Shown: positions 45,463 through 55,199 of the stretch, in pieces
Numbering within the stretch: position 1 is the first letter of the stretch
How the letters are laid out: the number at the start of each line of letters is the position of its first letter
Source of the DNA: Coprobacter fastidiosus
GTDB lineage: Bacteria > Bacteroidota > Bacteroidia > Bacteroidales > Coprobacteraceae
Assembly (NCBI RefSeq): GCF_030296935.1
Contig: NZ_AP028032.1
Location: 620,001 to 684,000, forward strand
Direction of reading: 5' to 3'
DNA: 64,000 bases
Notes under the pieces: model-generated
The model's input: only the letters and a program-made list of their open reading frames with translations
Database searches by the model: none
Told to the model about the DNA's origin: nothing
Translations under genes and position numbers: made by a program

Positions 45463-47130
45463 TCAATAACTATCGGCATGAACTCCTTTTACCGCACGAC
45501 CTGAAGGATCGTTCAAATTTCTAAATGCCTCGTCCCAAGCCAACGCTTCAGCCGTACTACAAGCGACAGATGGAACAGACGGAACTGTCAACGCCGCACT
45601 CCTACTCGGGAACAGTTCTTCGAATACCGAACGATAATAGTATTCTTCTTTATTCATAGGGGTTTGTACGGGAAATTTTTCGGATGCATGAGCCATTTCT
45701 TCATCCGAGACTAAATTTGAAGTCAACTGTTTTAACGAATCGATCCAACTATACCCGACGCCATCCGAGAATTGCTCTTTCTGCCTCCATACAACCTCAT
45801 CCGGCAACATATCAGAAAAGGCTTCCCGCAAAATTTTCTTTTCAATAACTTTTCCCGGTGACATTTTAGCTTCGGGATTTAATCTCATGGCAACATCAAG
45901 AAACTCTTTATCAAGGAAAGGCACACGCCCTTCAACTCCCCAAGCTGATAAGGATTTATTAGCGCGCAGACAATCATATAGATACAATTTACTAATTTTT
46001 CGTACAGTCTCTTCATGAAAAGCTTTTGCATCCGGTGCTTTATGGAAATAGAGATATCCTCCGAATACTTCATCCGCTCCTTCTCCGGACAATACCATCT
46101 TAATCCCCATTGACTTGATAACTCGAGCTAAAAGATACATCGGTGTCGAAGCTCTTACTGTAGTCACATCATAAGTTTCGATATAATAAATAACGTTCCG
46201 TATAGCATCCAATCCTTCTTGTACCGTATAATTGATTTCATGGTGAACCGTCCCGATATAGTCCGCGACTTTTTTAGCAGCCTTCAGATCCGGAGCGCCT
46301 TTCAAACCTACAGCGAAAGAGTGCAGTTGTGGCCACCAGGCATCCGTCTTACTGTCATTCTCTATCCGTTTTGCCGCATATTTTTTCGCAATAGCTGAGA
46401 TTATCGAAGAATCCAAGCCTCCGGACAATAAAACTCCGTAAGGGACATCACTCATCAACTGCCGTTGTACAGCAGCTTCTAAAGACCTCTTTAAATCAGA
46501 TATATCGACCGGGTTGTCTTTTACAGCATCATACTCCATCCAATCGCGAACATACCAACGCACTTGTTTTTTCTCTTTACTATAATAATAATGCCCCGGT
46601 AAAAAGGGTTCATAATGAACGGCATACCCTTCCAAAGCTTTCAACTCTGAAGCTACCATAATATGTCCGGCATTATCTGTACCTATATAGAGAGGGATAA
46701 CCCCTATCGGATCACGGGCAACCAGATATTCATCTTTTTCCTCATCATATAACACAAAGGCAAATATCCCGTTCAGATCCTCAAGAAAATGAATTCCTTT
46801 TTTCCGATACAAAGCAAGTATCACCTCACAATCGGAACCCGTCTGAAATTCATACTCACCTTTTAACTGTTCACGAATCGCCAAATGATTGTAAATTTCA
46901 CCATTCACCGTCAAAATGATTTTTCCGTCTTTACTCTTAAGCGGTTGTCCTCCTGACTGAGGATCTACGATCGAAAGCCTTTCATGCGCAAGAATCGCTT
47001 TCTCTCCGGTATAAATACCGGACCAATCCGGACCACGATGCCGCAACTTGTCGGACATTTTCAAAACTTGAGAACGTAATTTCGTTACATCTCCTGAAGC
47101 TATATCTAATACTGCTACTATCCCACACAT
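45463..47130 (-). CDS. asnB: Asparagine synthase B (glutamine-hydrolysing)
   Basis: Makes asparagine from aspartate, ATP and glutamine. The 555-aa protein begins MCGIVAVLD, so Cys2 is the N-terminal glutaminase nucleophile (class II GATase domain, residues 1-200). The synthase domain has the pyrophosphate motif LSGGLDSSI and the GAEADEVFGGYLYFHKAP-like segment LSGEGADEVFGGY, with WGVEGRVPFLD. Normal length. It is the last gene of the gltB-gltD-asnB operon, 19 bp after gltD, linking glutamine supply to asparagine synthesis. Confidence 0.97.
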   Translation of the reverse strand: MCGIVAVLDIASGDVTKLRSQVLKMSDKLRHRGPDWSGIYTGEKAILAHERLSIVDPQSGGQPLKSKDGKIILTVNGEIYNHLAIREQLKGEYEFQTGSDCEVILALYRKKGIHFLEDLNGIFAFVLYDEEKDEYLVARDPIGVIPLYIGTDNAGHIMVASELKALEGYAVHYEPFLPGHYYYSKEKKQVRWYVRDWMEYDAVKDNPVDISDLKRSLEAAVQRQLMSDVPYGVLLSGGLDSSIISAIAKKYAAKRIENDSKTDAWWPQLHSFAVGLKGAPDLKAAKKVADYIGTVHHEINYTVQEGLDAIRNVIYYIETYDVTTVRASTPMYLLARVIKSMGIKMVLSGEGADEVFGGYLYFHKAPDAKAFHEETVRKISKLYLYDCLRANKSLSAWGVEGRVPFLDKEFLDVAMRLNPEAKMSPGKVIEKKILREAFSDMLPDEVVWRQKEQFSDGVGYSWIDSLKQLTSNLVSDEEMAHASEKFPVQTPMNKEEYYYRSVFEELFPSRSAALTVPSVPSVACSTAEALAWDEAFRNLNDPSGRAVKGVHADSY

Positions 47131-47149
47131 ATCATTTATTGTTATTTGG

Positions 47150-48565
47150 TTATTTTAAATATCGGTCTATGGCTTCAGCTGTCTTCTTTCCGGCAGCCAT
47201 CGCTTTTACTACCAAACTTGCCCCCGTAGTCGCATCGCCACAAGCAAAGACCTTATCTACATTGCTTTTTTGTAAAGAATCGACAGCTATATTTTTCCGA
47301 GCATCCACAGTAAGCCCCAACTCGGAAACAATTCCCTCCAATGCAGGGTGTACAAAGCCCATTGCCAAAAATACCAAATCGGCATCAATGACCTCTTTTT
47401 TACCTGTCGGAAGCATCTGCATACGGCCATTTTCATCTCGTTTCCAAGTCACTTCTTCTACCTCTACGGCCTTTAGCCTATTCTTTTCACCGATAAATCT
47501 GATAGCATTCAACAACCAACGCCGTTCACAGCCTTCTTCATGCGAACTACTTGTTTTCAACACCATAGGATACATAGGCCAAGGTGTTTGCGGATTATCA
47601 TGTACCGGAGGTTTCGGCATAATTTCTATCTGCGTTATTTTCGCAGCTCCATGACGATTGCATGTTCCGACACAATCCGAACCAGTGTCTCCACCCCCTA
47701 TGACCAAAACTTTTTTTCCTTTAGCCGAAATCAAATCTTCAGATTGCGGAATAATACCTTCTAACACTCGATTTTGTTGTCCGAGCAATTCTAACGCAAA
47801 ATATATACCTTTCATATCTCGTCCCTCAATCGGCAAATCTCTCGGGACTTCCGCACCGATTGCTATACACACGGCATCATACTTTTCAACCAAATCTTTT
47901 GCCGGAATATCTTTTCCGATTTCTGTATTCAAGACAAAATTGATTCCTTCTTCTCTCATAAGGCGAATACGGCGATCTATTACAACCTTACTTAATTTAA
48001 AGTTCGGAATACCGAAACGAAGCAGACCTCCAGGCAGCTCATGTTTTTCATACACGGTAACTTCATACCCTTTATGATTCAAACGATTCGCAACAGTAAG
48101 ACCTGCTGGACCAGAACCGACCACAGCGACTTTTTTTCCGTTACGCTTCAGAGATACGGGTTTTACATATCCTTCCCTAAAAGCGGCCTCCATAATAGCG
48201 GCCTCGTTTTCCCGGATCGTGACAGGCTCATCCGCACTTAATTTCAACACACAGCTTTTTTCACATAATGCGGGACAGATGCGTCCTGTAAATTCCGGGA
48301 AATCGCAAGTTTCCGCCAATATCATATAGGCCTCCCGCCATTTTCCCCTATAAAGCAAGTCTTGCCATTCAGGTTGTTTATTCCCGACAGGACAAGCCCA
48401 ATGGCAAAACGGCACACCGCAATCCATGCAACGAGATGCCTGATTTTTCCGATCAGCGCTATTTAATGTTTGTTCCACTTCACTAAAATCTTCGATACGA
48501 TCATGTACCGGACGATATCCGGCTTCTTGCCGGTGTATAGTAAGAAATGCTTTCGGATTTCCCAT
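47150..48565 (-). CDS. gltD: Glutamate synthase [NADPH] small subunit
   Basis: NADPH-oxidising beta subunit of GOGAT, 471 aa. N-terminal cysteine clusters CMDCGVPFCHWACPVGN and CPALCEKSC hold two [4Fe-4S] centres; then FAD-binding GSGPAGL (about residue 151) and NADPH-binding VIGGGDTGSDCVGTC (about 288). The C-terminal ACGDATTGASLVVKAMAAG closes the FAD site. It sits between gltB (61 bp upstream) and asnB (19 bp downstream) on the minus strand. Confidence 0.97.
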   Translation of the reverse strand: MGNPKAFLTIHRQEAGYRPVHDRIEDFSEVEQTLNSADRKNQASRCMDCGVPFCHWACPVGNKQPEWQDLLYRGKWREAYMILAETCDFPEFTGRICPALCEKSCVLKLSADEPVTIRENEAAIMEAAFREGYVKPVSLKRNGKKVAVVGSGPAGLTVANRLNHKGYEVTVYEKHELPGGLLRFGIPNFKLSKVVIDRRIRLMREEGINFVLNTEIGKDIPAKDLVEKYDAVCIAIGAEVPRDLPIEGRDMKGIYFALELLGQQNRVLEGIIPQSEDLISAKGKKVLVIGGGDTGSDCVGTCNRHGAAKITQIEIMPKPPVHDNPQTPWPMYPMVLKTSSSHEEGCERRWLLNAIRFIGEKNRLKAVEVEEVTWKRDENGRMQMLPTGKKEVIDADLVFLAMGFVHPALEGIVSELGLTVDARKNIAVDSLQKSNVDKVFACGDATTGASLVVKAMAAGKKTAEAIDRYLK

Positions 48566-48626
48566 TATATCTATTTTTTAACAATTCATCTAATAAACAA
48601 CTAAAAATTAAGATATTGAAAGAGTA

Positions 48627-51600
48627 TCAATAATCTCTTTGCATGTCAGCAATCTTCTGCTGCAATTTACGCATCTGCTCTTCCTGCAAGACTTTTTTAT
48701 ATTCAATAGGAACAACCTGAATAAATTGATCTGCATACTTATCCCACTCGTCAAGCATAACTTTTGCTAATTTACTCCCCGTATAATAATAATGCATACG
48801 GATCAGTTCGTGTAGCTCTTTCCGATAGCAGCTTTCTTCAATCAAAGATAGCTCTACCATCTCCATATTGCAGAAATAATCGAAATCATTATTTTTATTC
48901 CAAACATAAGCAACTCCGCCACTCATTCCGGCAGCGAAATTCCGTCCGGTAACACCTAAAACCACAACTCTTCCTCCGGTCATATACTCACAACAGTGGT
49001 CGCCTACCCCTTCAACAACCGCTATTGCTCCTGAATTGCGAACAGCAAAACGTTCTCCGACACGTCCATTTATAAACACCTCTCCCGATGTAGCGCCATA
49101 GAGTAATGTATTTCCTGCAATCGTATTCTCTTCAGCGATAAATGTAGAACGTATTGGAGGCATCAGGCTGATGCGTCCTCCACTCAATCCTTTCCCAAGA
49201 TAGTCATTCGCTTCACCTTCGAGTTTGAAATGAACTCCATTTACCAAAAAAGCGCCGAAACTTTGTCCTGCAGAACCTTTGAATTTTACGTTCAACGTAT
49301 GTTCAGGCAAACCTTCTCTTCCATATAAAGAAACAATGTGTCCCGACAACATAGCTCCTACAGAACGATCGGTATTGGCAATCGTATAATCTAAAGATAT
49401 TTCTTTCCGAGATTCGATTGCCGCTGCAGCTTGTTGAATTATCTCTCTATCCTTTACATGATCGATACGATGATCTTGACTTTTTATCTGCCGAATTGCC
49501 GTCATTGCAGCTTGTTCAGGGAAATAAGTCAACCGTGAAAAATCGAGCAGGTCATACTTTGGGTTACTACGTATATCCTTTCTTTCCAACAAATCGGCAC
49601 GTCCGATAATTTCATCTAAACTTGTAAATCCCATTTCTGCAAGATATTCCCGAACTTCTTCTGCAAGGAACGTAAAGAAATTCACCAAATATTCATGACG
49701 ACCGTGAAAACGTTTGCGTAACTCTTTATCTTGTGTAGCAACTCCTACCGGACATGTATTCATGTGACACTTGCGCATCATAACACACCCGAGAACAATC
49801 AAAGCTGAAGTTGCAAAGCCAAACTCTTCTGCCCCAAGAAGAGCCATCAAGACAATATCCCTTCCGGTTTTCAATTGTCCGTCGGTTTGTAACCTCACCT
49901 GTCCGCGAAGTCCGTTCAATACGAGTGTTTGCTGAGTCTCACTTAACCCGATCTCAGGAGGCATACCGGCATATCTGATAGAACTGGCAGGACTAGCTCC
50001 CGTTCCTCCTTCAGCACCTGAAATGATAATTCGATCGGCCTTGGCTTTAGCAACTCCGGCAGCAATTGTTCCGACTCCGCTCTCAGAAACTAACTTGACG
50101 CTTATTTCCGCTTTGGGGTTCACATTTTTCAGGTCGAATATAAGCTGAGCCAAATCCTCAATCGAATAAATATCATGATGCGGTGGCGGAGAAATAAGGG
50201 AAATACCGGGAATGGAATGACGCGTCTTTGCAATGACTTCGTTCACTTTATAACCAGGCAGTTGTCCGCCTTCTCCGGGTTTAGCCCCTTGTGCCACTTT
50301 TATTTGTATTTCATCGGCATTCACCAAATATTCTGTCGTAACACCGAAACGTCCGGAAGCGACCTGTTTTATTGCCGAACGCATGGAAAGTCCGTTTTCC
50401 AAAGGAACGAAACGAACGGGATCTTCTCCTCCTTCTCCAGTATTACTACGTCCGCCAATTTTATTCATTGCCAAAGCTATTGTCTCATGAGCTTCTTTAC
50501 TGATAGACCCGAAACTCATTGCTCCTGTAACAAAACGCTTCATAATATGCGAAACGGGTTCTACATCTTCGATAGGAATAGGATTCTTTTTAAACGTTAG
50601 AAAATCGCGTAAAAATACAGGATCACTCTTTTCATCGACACTATGTGTATATTCTTTAAATTTCTTATAACTGCCTAAACGTGTAGCTAACTGCAAAGCA
50701 GATATCGTTTCCGGATTCCATGCATGCTTTTCTCCGTCTTTACGATATGAATAAACTCCCCTATTCGGCAGAAAAGCACCTACATCTCCACCAAAAGCAT
50801 CCCAATGAAACGCTGCCACATCAGAAGCGATCTCATCTAAACGAATACCTCCTATCGGTGTTGCCGTAGAGCCGAAATAACTCTTACTCAACTCGGCAGA
50901 TAAACCGACTGCTTCGAATATTTTAGCTCCTCTGTAACTTCGGATCGTAGAAATGCCCATCTTGCTCATTACTTTGAAAAGGCCTTTACATATAGCTTTT
51001 ACATAATTTTTTTCTGCCGTTTCGTAATTTAACTGGATTTCTTGTTTCCGAACCAATTCATCCAACACGGCAAAAGCCATATAAGGATTAATGGCACTTG
51101 CTCCATATCCCAATAATAAAGCAGCATGCATAACTTCTCTCATTTCTCCGGTCTCGACAATCAATGCCGTCTGAACACGCTTCTGTACAGAAATCAAATG
51201 ATGATGTACTGCAGAAAGAGCTAATAATGAAGGTATAGGCGCATGTACTCTATCAACATTCTTGTCACTCAATACAATATAATTTACTCCATCATCGACT
51301 GCTTGTTCGGCACTCTTGCACAAATGATCAAGAGCATCACGCATACCGTTCTTTCCTTCAGCTACCTCATAAAGCATAGGTAACTTTATCGTATTGAAAC
51401 CTTTGTAACGAATATTACACAGGATATCCAACTGAGTATTGCTCAATATGGGATAATTGAGTTTTACCATTTTGCAGTGAGATTCGCTCGGAACAAGAAT
51501 ATTGTTACCGACAGCTCCGATATACTCTGTCAGGCTCATGACCAGCTCCTCTCTTATAGGATCGATCGGAGGGTTAGTTACTTGTGCAAATTGTTGACGA

Positions 51601-53138
51601 AAATAATTATATAATAATTGCGGACGAGAAGACAATATTGCCAGAGGGGTATCATTTCCCATCGAAGATACAGGCTCTGCACCATTCACACTCATTGGTA
51701 TGATAACACGCTCTATATCCTCTCGTGTATAACCAAATGCTCGTAACATACGGTCATAGTCGGTCACACGATGTTCAACTTTACGCCCGGATTTCAACTC
51801 ATCAAGTTCAACCCGGTTAGCTGCCAACCATGTTCGATAAGGGAAAGCCTCTGCCAATTGTTTTTTTAACTCCCCATCATAATATATTTTCCCCTCTTCG
51901 GTATCGACCAATAATATTTTACCGGGCTGTAACCGCCCCTTTTCTTTTATCTCGTTCGCCTCAAAATCCATAACGCCGACCTCCGAAGCTACCACCATCA
52001 TATCATTTTTAGTAATAAGATAACGAGCCGGACGTAGTCCATTCCGATCAAGCATTCCACCGGCATAACGTCCGTCCGAGAATAAAAGCGCAGCCGGACC
52101 ATCCCACGGTTCCATAAGAATGCTATGGTACTCATAAAAAGCCTTGAGATCTTCGGATATAGGATTTTTTTCATTGAAACTTTCCGGTACAAGAATAGCC
52201 ATTGCATGCGGAAGGCTCAATCCCGACATCACTAAAAATTCTAATACATTGTCCAATGAGGCACTGTCACTCATACCCGGCTGTATGATAGGACGAATGT
52301 CTCCTATATTATCTAATGCGGGAGATTCCAAAACACTCTCCCGAGCATCCATCCAAGCCCGGTTTCCCCGTATTGTATTGATCTCGCCATTATGAGCCAA
52401 TAATCTGAACGGTTGAGCCAAACTCCATGTCGGGAAAGTATTGGTACTGAAACGAGAATGTACCAACGCCAAGCCGCTCGTGAAATAGTGATTAGTAAGA
52501 TCGGTATAATAATACCTTAACTGTAAAGAGGAAAGCATACCTTTATAAATAATACTTCGGGAAGAAAGCGACACGATATAAAAATCCTTTTGTATCGTGT
52601 CATCCGACAAACGTATTTTCTTTTCAATCCGCTTACGAATGAGATATAACTTTTTCTCCAACTCTTGCTGATTATTACACCCTGTAATAAACACTTGACG
52701 CACATCAGGTTCTGTTGCTAAAGCCTCACGACCTAATATAGACGAATTTACCGGAACTTTTCTCAAATGCATCAATGTCAATCCCTCCCGCTCTATCTCG
52801 TCAATCATGATACTCAATATCATGTCCTGCAATTTTACATCTTTAGGAAGGAATATTAGCCCAGTACCATATTTCCCTTTTTCCGGAACTGGAATTCCCT
52901 GTAACAAAATAAACTCATGAGGAATCTGAAGCAAAATTCCTGCACCATCCCCTGTCTTATTATCAGCACCTTCAGCTCCTCTATGTCTCATATTCTCTAA
53001 AACCTTAAGAGCCGAATCGACCAAATCATGAGATTTGCCACCATGAATATTTACCAACATCCCGACACCGCAAGCATCATGCTCATAAGAAGTATCATAC
53101 AGACCTCTTTCAATATTAATTTGATCCACTTTTTTCAT
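48627..53138 (-). CDS. gltB: Glutamate synthase [NADPH] large subunit
   Basis: Alpha subunit of GOGAT: transfers the amide of glutamine to 2-oxoglutarate. From the ATG at 53138, 1503 aa (a start four codons upstream is also possible). A short propeptide precedes the catalytic Cys in EHDACGVGM (about residue 23), so processing is expected. Class II glutaminase domain (1-430), central domain, FMN-binding synthase domain with GGEDPVRF and RIIISGAEGGTGASPASSIRYAG, the [3Fe-4S] cysteines in CVMMRKCHMNTCPVGVATQ, and the C-terminal GXGXG helix domain. Head of the gltB-gltD-asnB operon. Confidence 0.98.
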   Translation of the reverse strand: MKKVDQINIERGLYDTSYEHDACGVGMLVNIHGGKSHDLVDSALKVLENMRHRGAEGADNKTGDGAGILLQIPHEFILLQGIPVPEKGKYGTGLIFLPKDVKLQDMILSIMIDEIEREGLTLMHLRKVPVNSSILGREALATEPDVRQVFITGCNNQQELEKKLYLIRKRIEKKIRLSDDTIQKDFYIVSLSSRSIIYKGMLSSLQLRYYYTDLTNHYFTSGLALVHSRFSTNTFPTWSLAQPFRLLAHNGEINTIRGNRAWMDARESVLESPALDNIGDIRPIIQPGMSDSASLDNVLEFLVMSGLSLPHAMAILVPESFNEKNPISEDLKAFYEYHSILMEPWDGPAALLFSDGRYAGGMLDRNGLRPARYLITKNDMMVVASEVGVMDFEANEIKEKGRLQPGKILLVDTEEGKIYYDGELKKQLAEAFPYRTWLAANRVELDELKSGRKVEHRVTDYDRMLRAFGYTREDIERVIIPMSVNGAEPVSSMGNDTPLAILSSRPQLLYNYFRQQFAQVTNPPIDPIREELVMSLTEYIGAVGNNILVPSESHCKMVKLNYPILSNTQLDILCNIRYKGFNTIKLPMLYEVAEGKNGMRDALDHLCKSAEQAVDDGVNYIVLSDKNVDRVHAPIPSLLALSAVHHHLISVQKRVQTALIVETGEMREVMHAALLLGYGASAINPYMAFAVLDELVRKQEIQLNYETAEKNYVKAICKGLFKVMSKMGISTIRSYRGAKIFEAVGLSAELSKSYFGSTATPIGGIRLDEIASDVAAFHWDAFGGDVGAFLPNRGVYSYRKDGEKHAWNPETISALQLATRLGSYKKFKEYTHSVDEKSDPVFLRDFLTFKKNPIPIEDVEPVSHIMKRFVTGAMSFGSISKEAHETIALAMNKIGGRSNTGEGGEDPVRFVPLENGLSMRSAIKQVASGRFGVTTEYLVNADEIQIKVAQGAKPGEGGQLPGYKVNEVIAKTRHSIPGISLISPPPHHDIYSIEDLAQLIFDLKNVNPKAEISVKLVSESGVGTIAAGVAKAKADRIIISGAEGGTGASPASSIRYAGMPPEIGLSETQQTLVLNGLRGQVRLQTDGQLKTGRDIVLMALLGAEEFGFATSALIVLGCVMMRKCHMNTCPVGVATQDKELRKRFHGRHEYLVNFFTFLAEEVREYLAEMGFTSLDEIIGRADLLERKDIRSNPKYDLLDFSRLTYFPEQAAMTAIRQIKSQDHRIDHVKDREIIQQAAAAIESRKEISLDYTIANTDRSVGAMLSGHIVSLYGREGLPEHTLNVKFKGSAGQSFGAFLVNGVHFKLEGEANDYLGKGLSGGRISLMPPIRSTFIAEENTIAGNTLLYGATSGEVFINGRVGERFAVRNSGAIAVVEGVGDHCCEYMTGGRVVVLGVTGRNFAAGMSGGVAYVWNKNNDFDYFCNMEMVELSLIEESCYRKELHELIRMHYYYTGSKLAKVMLDEWDKYADQFIQVVPIEYKKVLQEEQMRKLQQKIADMQRDY

Positions 53139-53190
53139 TATTAAAATCATTTTGTTTTAATATAAGCAATAATATTAGCAAAATGTATTA

Positions 53191-53198
53191 CAAATGTA
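53191..53198 (-). promoter_or_regulatory. -7 box for gltB
   Basis: CAAATGTA on plus is TACATTTG on minus, 53 bp upstream of the gltB ATG. The gap to the tRNA-Lys promoter (about 300 bp) is AT-rich and holds no gene. Confidence 0.5.
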
Positions 53199-53498
53199 TT
53201 ATTTTATTTCTTTATGAAATATCAGAAGTAAAAAAATCAATATAAAAAATATTTGTAAGAGAAACGGGTGGTTATATTTTAAAATATTATAGCATCAATT
53301 TATATAAAACATAAATTAAAATAGGATACTTTATAACAGATTGTCAAAATATAATTTAAGAAGAAAAAATATTAGCAAGAATCAAAAGTCAGTCTAAAAA
53401 TTTGAACATATATTTTTCCAATGAAGAATTTAGAGTAGTTCTATCATTATTGTAAATTAGACAGTTATAAACAAAAATTCAAAAAAGTATATATAGAA

Positions 53499-53529
53499 TT
53501 TGCAGAAACGAAAATAAAGCGTACCTTTG
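53499..53529 (+). promoter_or_regulatory. Promoter of tRNA-Lys
   Basis: TTTG at 53499-53502, 19-bp spacer, TACCTTTG at 53522-53529; a full consensus match 31 bp before the tRNA. Confidence 0.85.
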
Positions 53530-53560
53530 CAACGCATTTGGAAAAACAAATGCCCGCGAT

Positions 53561-53633
53561 GATTCGCTAGCTCAGCTGGTAGAGCACAACACTTTTAATG
53601 TTGGGGTCCTGGGTTCGAGCCCCAGGCGGATCA
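53561..53633 (+). tRNA. tRNA-Lys (TTT), integration target
   Basis: 73 nt. Acceptor GATTCGC pairs with GCGGATC (one T-G pair), anticodon loop CTTTTAA gives TTT, T loop GGTTCGAGCCC, discriminator A. Its 3' end contains the 14-bp att core of the mobile element, so the gene stays whole after integration. Confidence 0.97.
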
Positions 53634-53634
53634 C
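53621..53634. repeat. attL core of the integrative element
   Basis: CCCAGGCGGATCAC, the 3' end of tRNA-Lys, is repeated exactly at 61710-61723. A tyrosine integrase lies just inside. Core length of 14 bp matches other Bacteroides tRNA-targeting elements such as NBU1. Confidence 0.9.
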
Positions 53635-53657
53635 TGAAAACAAAAGGAAAATAGAGC

Positions 53658-53697
53658 AAATCCCTGATAATCAAGCATTATCGGGGATTTCTTTTTT
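53658..53697 (+). terminator. Element-borne terminator for tRNA-Lys
   Basis: AAATCCCTGATAAT (53658-53671) pairs with ATTATCGGGGATTT (53677-53690; one wobble), followed by CTTTTTT. It lies just inside the element and stops tRNA transcription after integration. Confidence 0.85.
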
Positions 53698-53742
53698 CTG
53701 GCAAATAGCAAAAAAACGCACTTTCAGGCATATTATCCGGGT

Positions 53743-53789
53743 CTAAATCGTGGGACTTTTTTTTCTCCGGTTTTAGTCCCACGATTTAG
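53743..53789. repeat. 15-bp perfect inverted repeat upstream of int
   Basis: CTAAATCGTGGGACT (53743-53757) and its complement AGTCCCACGATTTAG (53775-53789), separated by 17 nt of pyrimidine-rich DNA. It lies 86 bp before the int start: a candidate integrase arm site or mRNA control hairpin. Confidence 0.75.
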
Positions 53790-53875
53790 CTTATTTCTCA
53801 TTGGTTTACAGCGTTTTGCATGGTTTTATTCTGGAAGGGAATACATAGTTTTGTAATTCTAAAAACGATGTGAAA

Positions 53876-55096
53876 ATGGAAAGGAAGACTTTCAGCGTTT
53901 TGTTTTTTATCAAAAAGAGTAAGCTGCTGAAGAATGGAGAAGCGCCTGTTTGTATGCGTATTACGGTGAACGGCTGCATGGTGGATATTCTGGTAAAGCG
54001 CAGTTGTCCGGTAAATTTCTGGAATCAGGCGAAAGAGTGTTCTAGGGGGAAAGATCGGATGTCGGCAGAGTTGAACCGTTATCTGGCACTAACCCGTTCA
54101 CGCATTCACCAAATTTACCGGGAGTTGGAAACGTCCGGAAAGACTATTACCGCCGACCTAATCCGTAAACTTTATTATGGAGAGGATGAAGGGAATAAAA
54201 CCTTATTGCAGGTTTTCGGTGAACATAATGCGCAATGCCGTAATTTAATCGGCAAGGATTTTGTGAGTAAGACTGTACAGCGCTACGAAACGACTACACG
54301 TTACTTGTCGGAATTTATCAGAAAGGAATACCGGGTTTCGGATATTGCTTTGAATGATTTGGAGGCGGATTTTATTTCCCGGTTCGATGCTTTTTTAAAG
54401 ATTGAGAAAGGTTGTGCGCAAAATTCGGCGATTACTCGTTTGAAGAACCTGAAAAAGATTATTCATCTGGCTTTGAAAAACGACTGGATCAGGAAAGATC
54501 CTTTTGCTTATTATCGGTTTAAGATTGAAGATACCGACCCGGAGTTTTTGACGATGGACGAGATTAAGGTTATTCTCAGCAAGGAATTTCCGATTAAACG
54601 TGTATCTCAGGTGCGGGATATTTTCGTGTTTTGTTGCTTTACGGGTTTGGCTTTCAGCGATGTAAAGGAGTTGTCTTCCGAACATGTGGTACGGGATAAT
54701 AACGGCAATTTGTGGATCAGGAAAAAAAGGCAGAAAACCAGTGTTATGTGCAATATCCCGGTTTTACCGGTTGCGGCTTCGATTCTCGATAAGTATAAAG
54801 AAGTGGCGGGATGTACCGGTAAATTGCTGCCAGTATTGTGTAACCAACGAATGAATAGTTATTTGAAAGAGATTGCGGATATTTGTGGTATCGGTAAGAA
54901 TTTGACAACGCATGTAGCGAGGCATTCTTATGCCACATCGGTTTGTCTGGCTAACGGGGTGAGTATGGAAAATGTAGCGAAGATGTTGGGGCATGCCGAC
55001 ACGTCTATAACCAAACACTACGCCCGGGTATTGGATCAGAGTATTTACAGGGATATGGAAAAGGTAAATAGTTTTTTATCTGATCTGGCTGTTTAG
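53876..55096 (+). CDS. Tyrosine recombinase (integrase) of the element
   Basis: Site-specific integrase, 406 aa from the ATG at 53876. Order: N-terminal arm-binding domain (MERKTFSVLFFIKKSKLLKNGEAPV), SAM-like core-binding domain (about 100-205), catalytic domain with TGLAFSDVKEL, HVARHSYAT (H-x-x-R) and the nucleophile Tyr in GHADTSITKHYARV. The usual first catalytic Arg (TGLR) is Ala here, as in several Bacteroides integrases; IntDOT has Ser at this place. It sits next to attL and points away from it. A hairpin terminator follows. It should drive both integration and excision, with the HTH proteins as likely partners. Confidence 0.94.
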   Translation: MERKTFSVLFFIKKSKLLKNGEAPVCMRITVNGCMVDILVKRSCPVNFWNQAKECSRGKDRMSAELNRYLALTRSRIHQIYRELETSGKTITADLIRKLYYGEDEGNKTLLQVFGEHNAQCRNLIGKDFVSKTVQRYETTTRYLSEFIRKEYRVSDIALNDLEADFISRFDAFLKIEKGCAQNSAITRLKNLKKIIHLALKNDWIRKDPFAYYRFKIEDTDPEFLTMDEIKVILSKEFPIKRVSQVRDIFVFCCFTGLAFSDVKELSSEHVVRDNNGNLWIRKKRQKTSVMCNIPVLPVAASILDKYKEVAGCTGKLLPVLCNQRMNSYLKEIADICGIGKNLTTHVARHSYATSVCLANGVSMENVAKMLGHADTSITKHYARVLDQSIYRDMEKVNSFLSDLAV

Positions 55097-55105
55097 GTAA
55101 TGGCG

Positions 55106-55139
55106 ACGGACAACTTTTAGGGTTGTCCGTTTCTTTTTT
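55106..55139 (+). terminator. Terminator of int
   Basis: ACGGACAAC (55106-55114) pairs with GTTGTCCGT (55122-55130), followed by TTCTTTTTTT. A second small GC hairpin (GGGCGGA/TCCGCCC, 55151-55168) lies between it and the convergent gene. Confidence 0.85.
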
Positions 55140-55199
55140 TCAACTTATAGGGGCGGAAACATCCGCCCTTCATTGTTTTGGCATTTTTTCGGAAGATGA

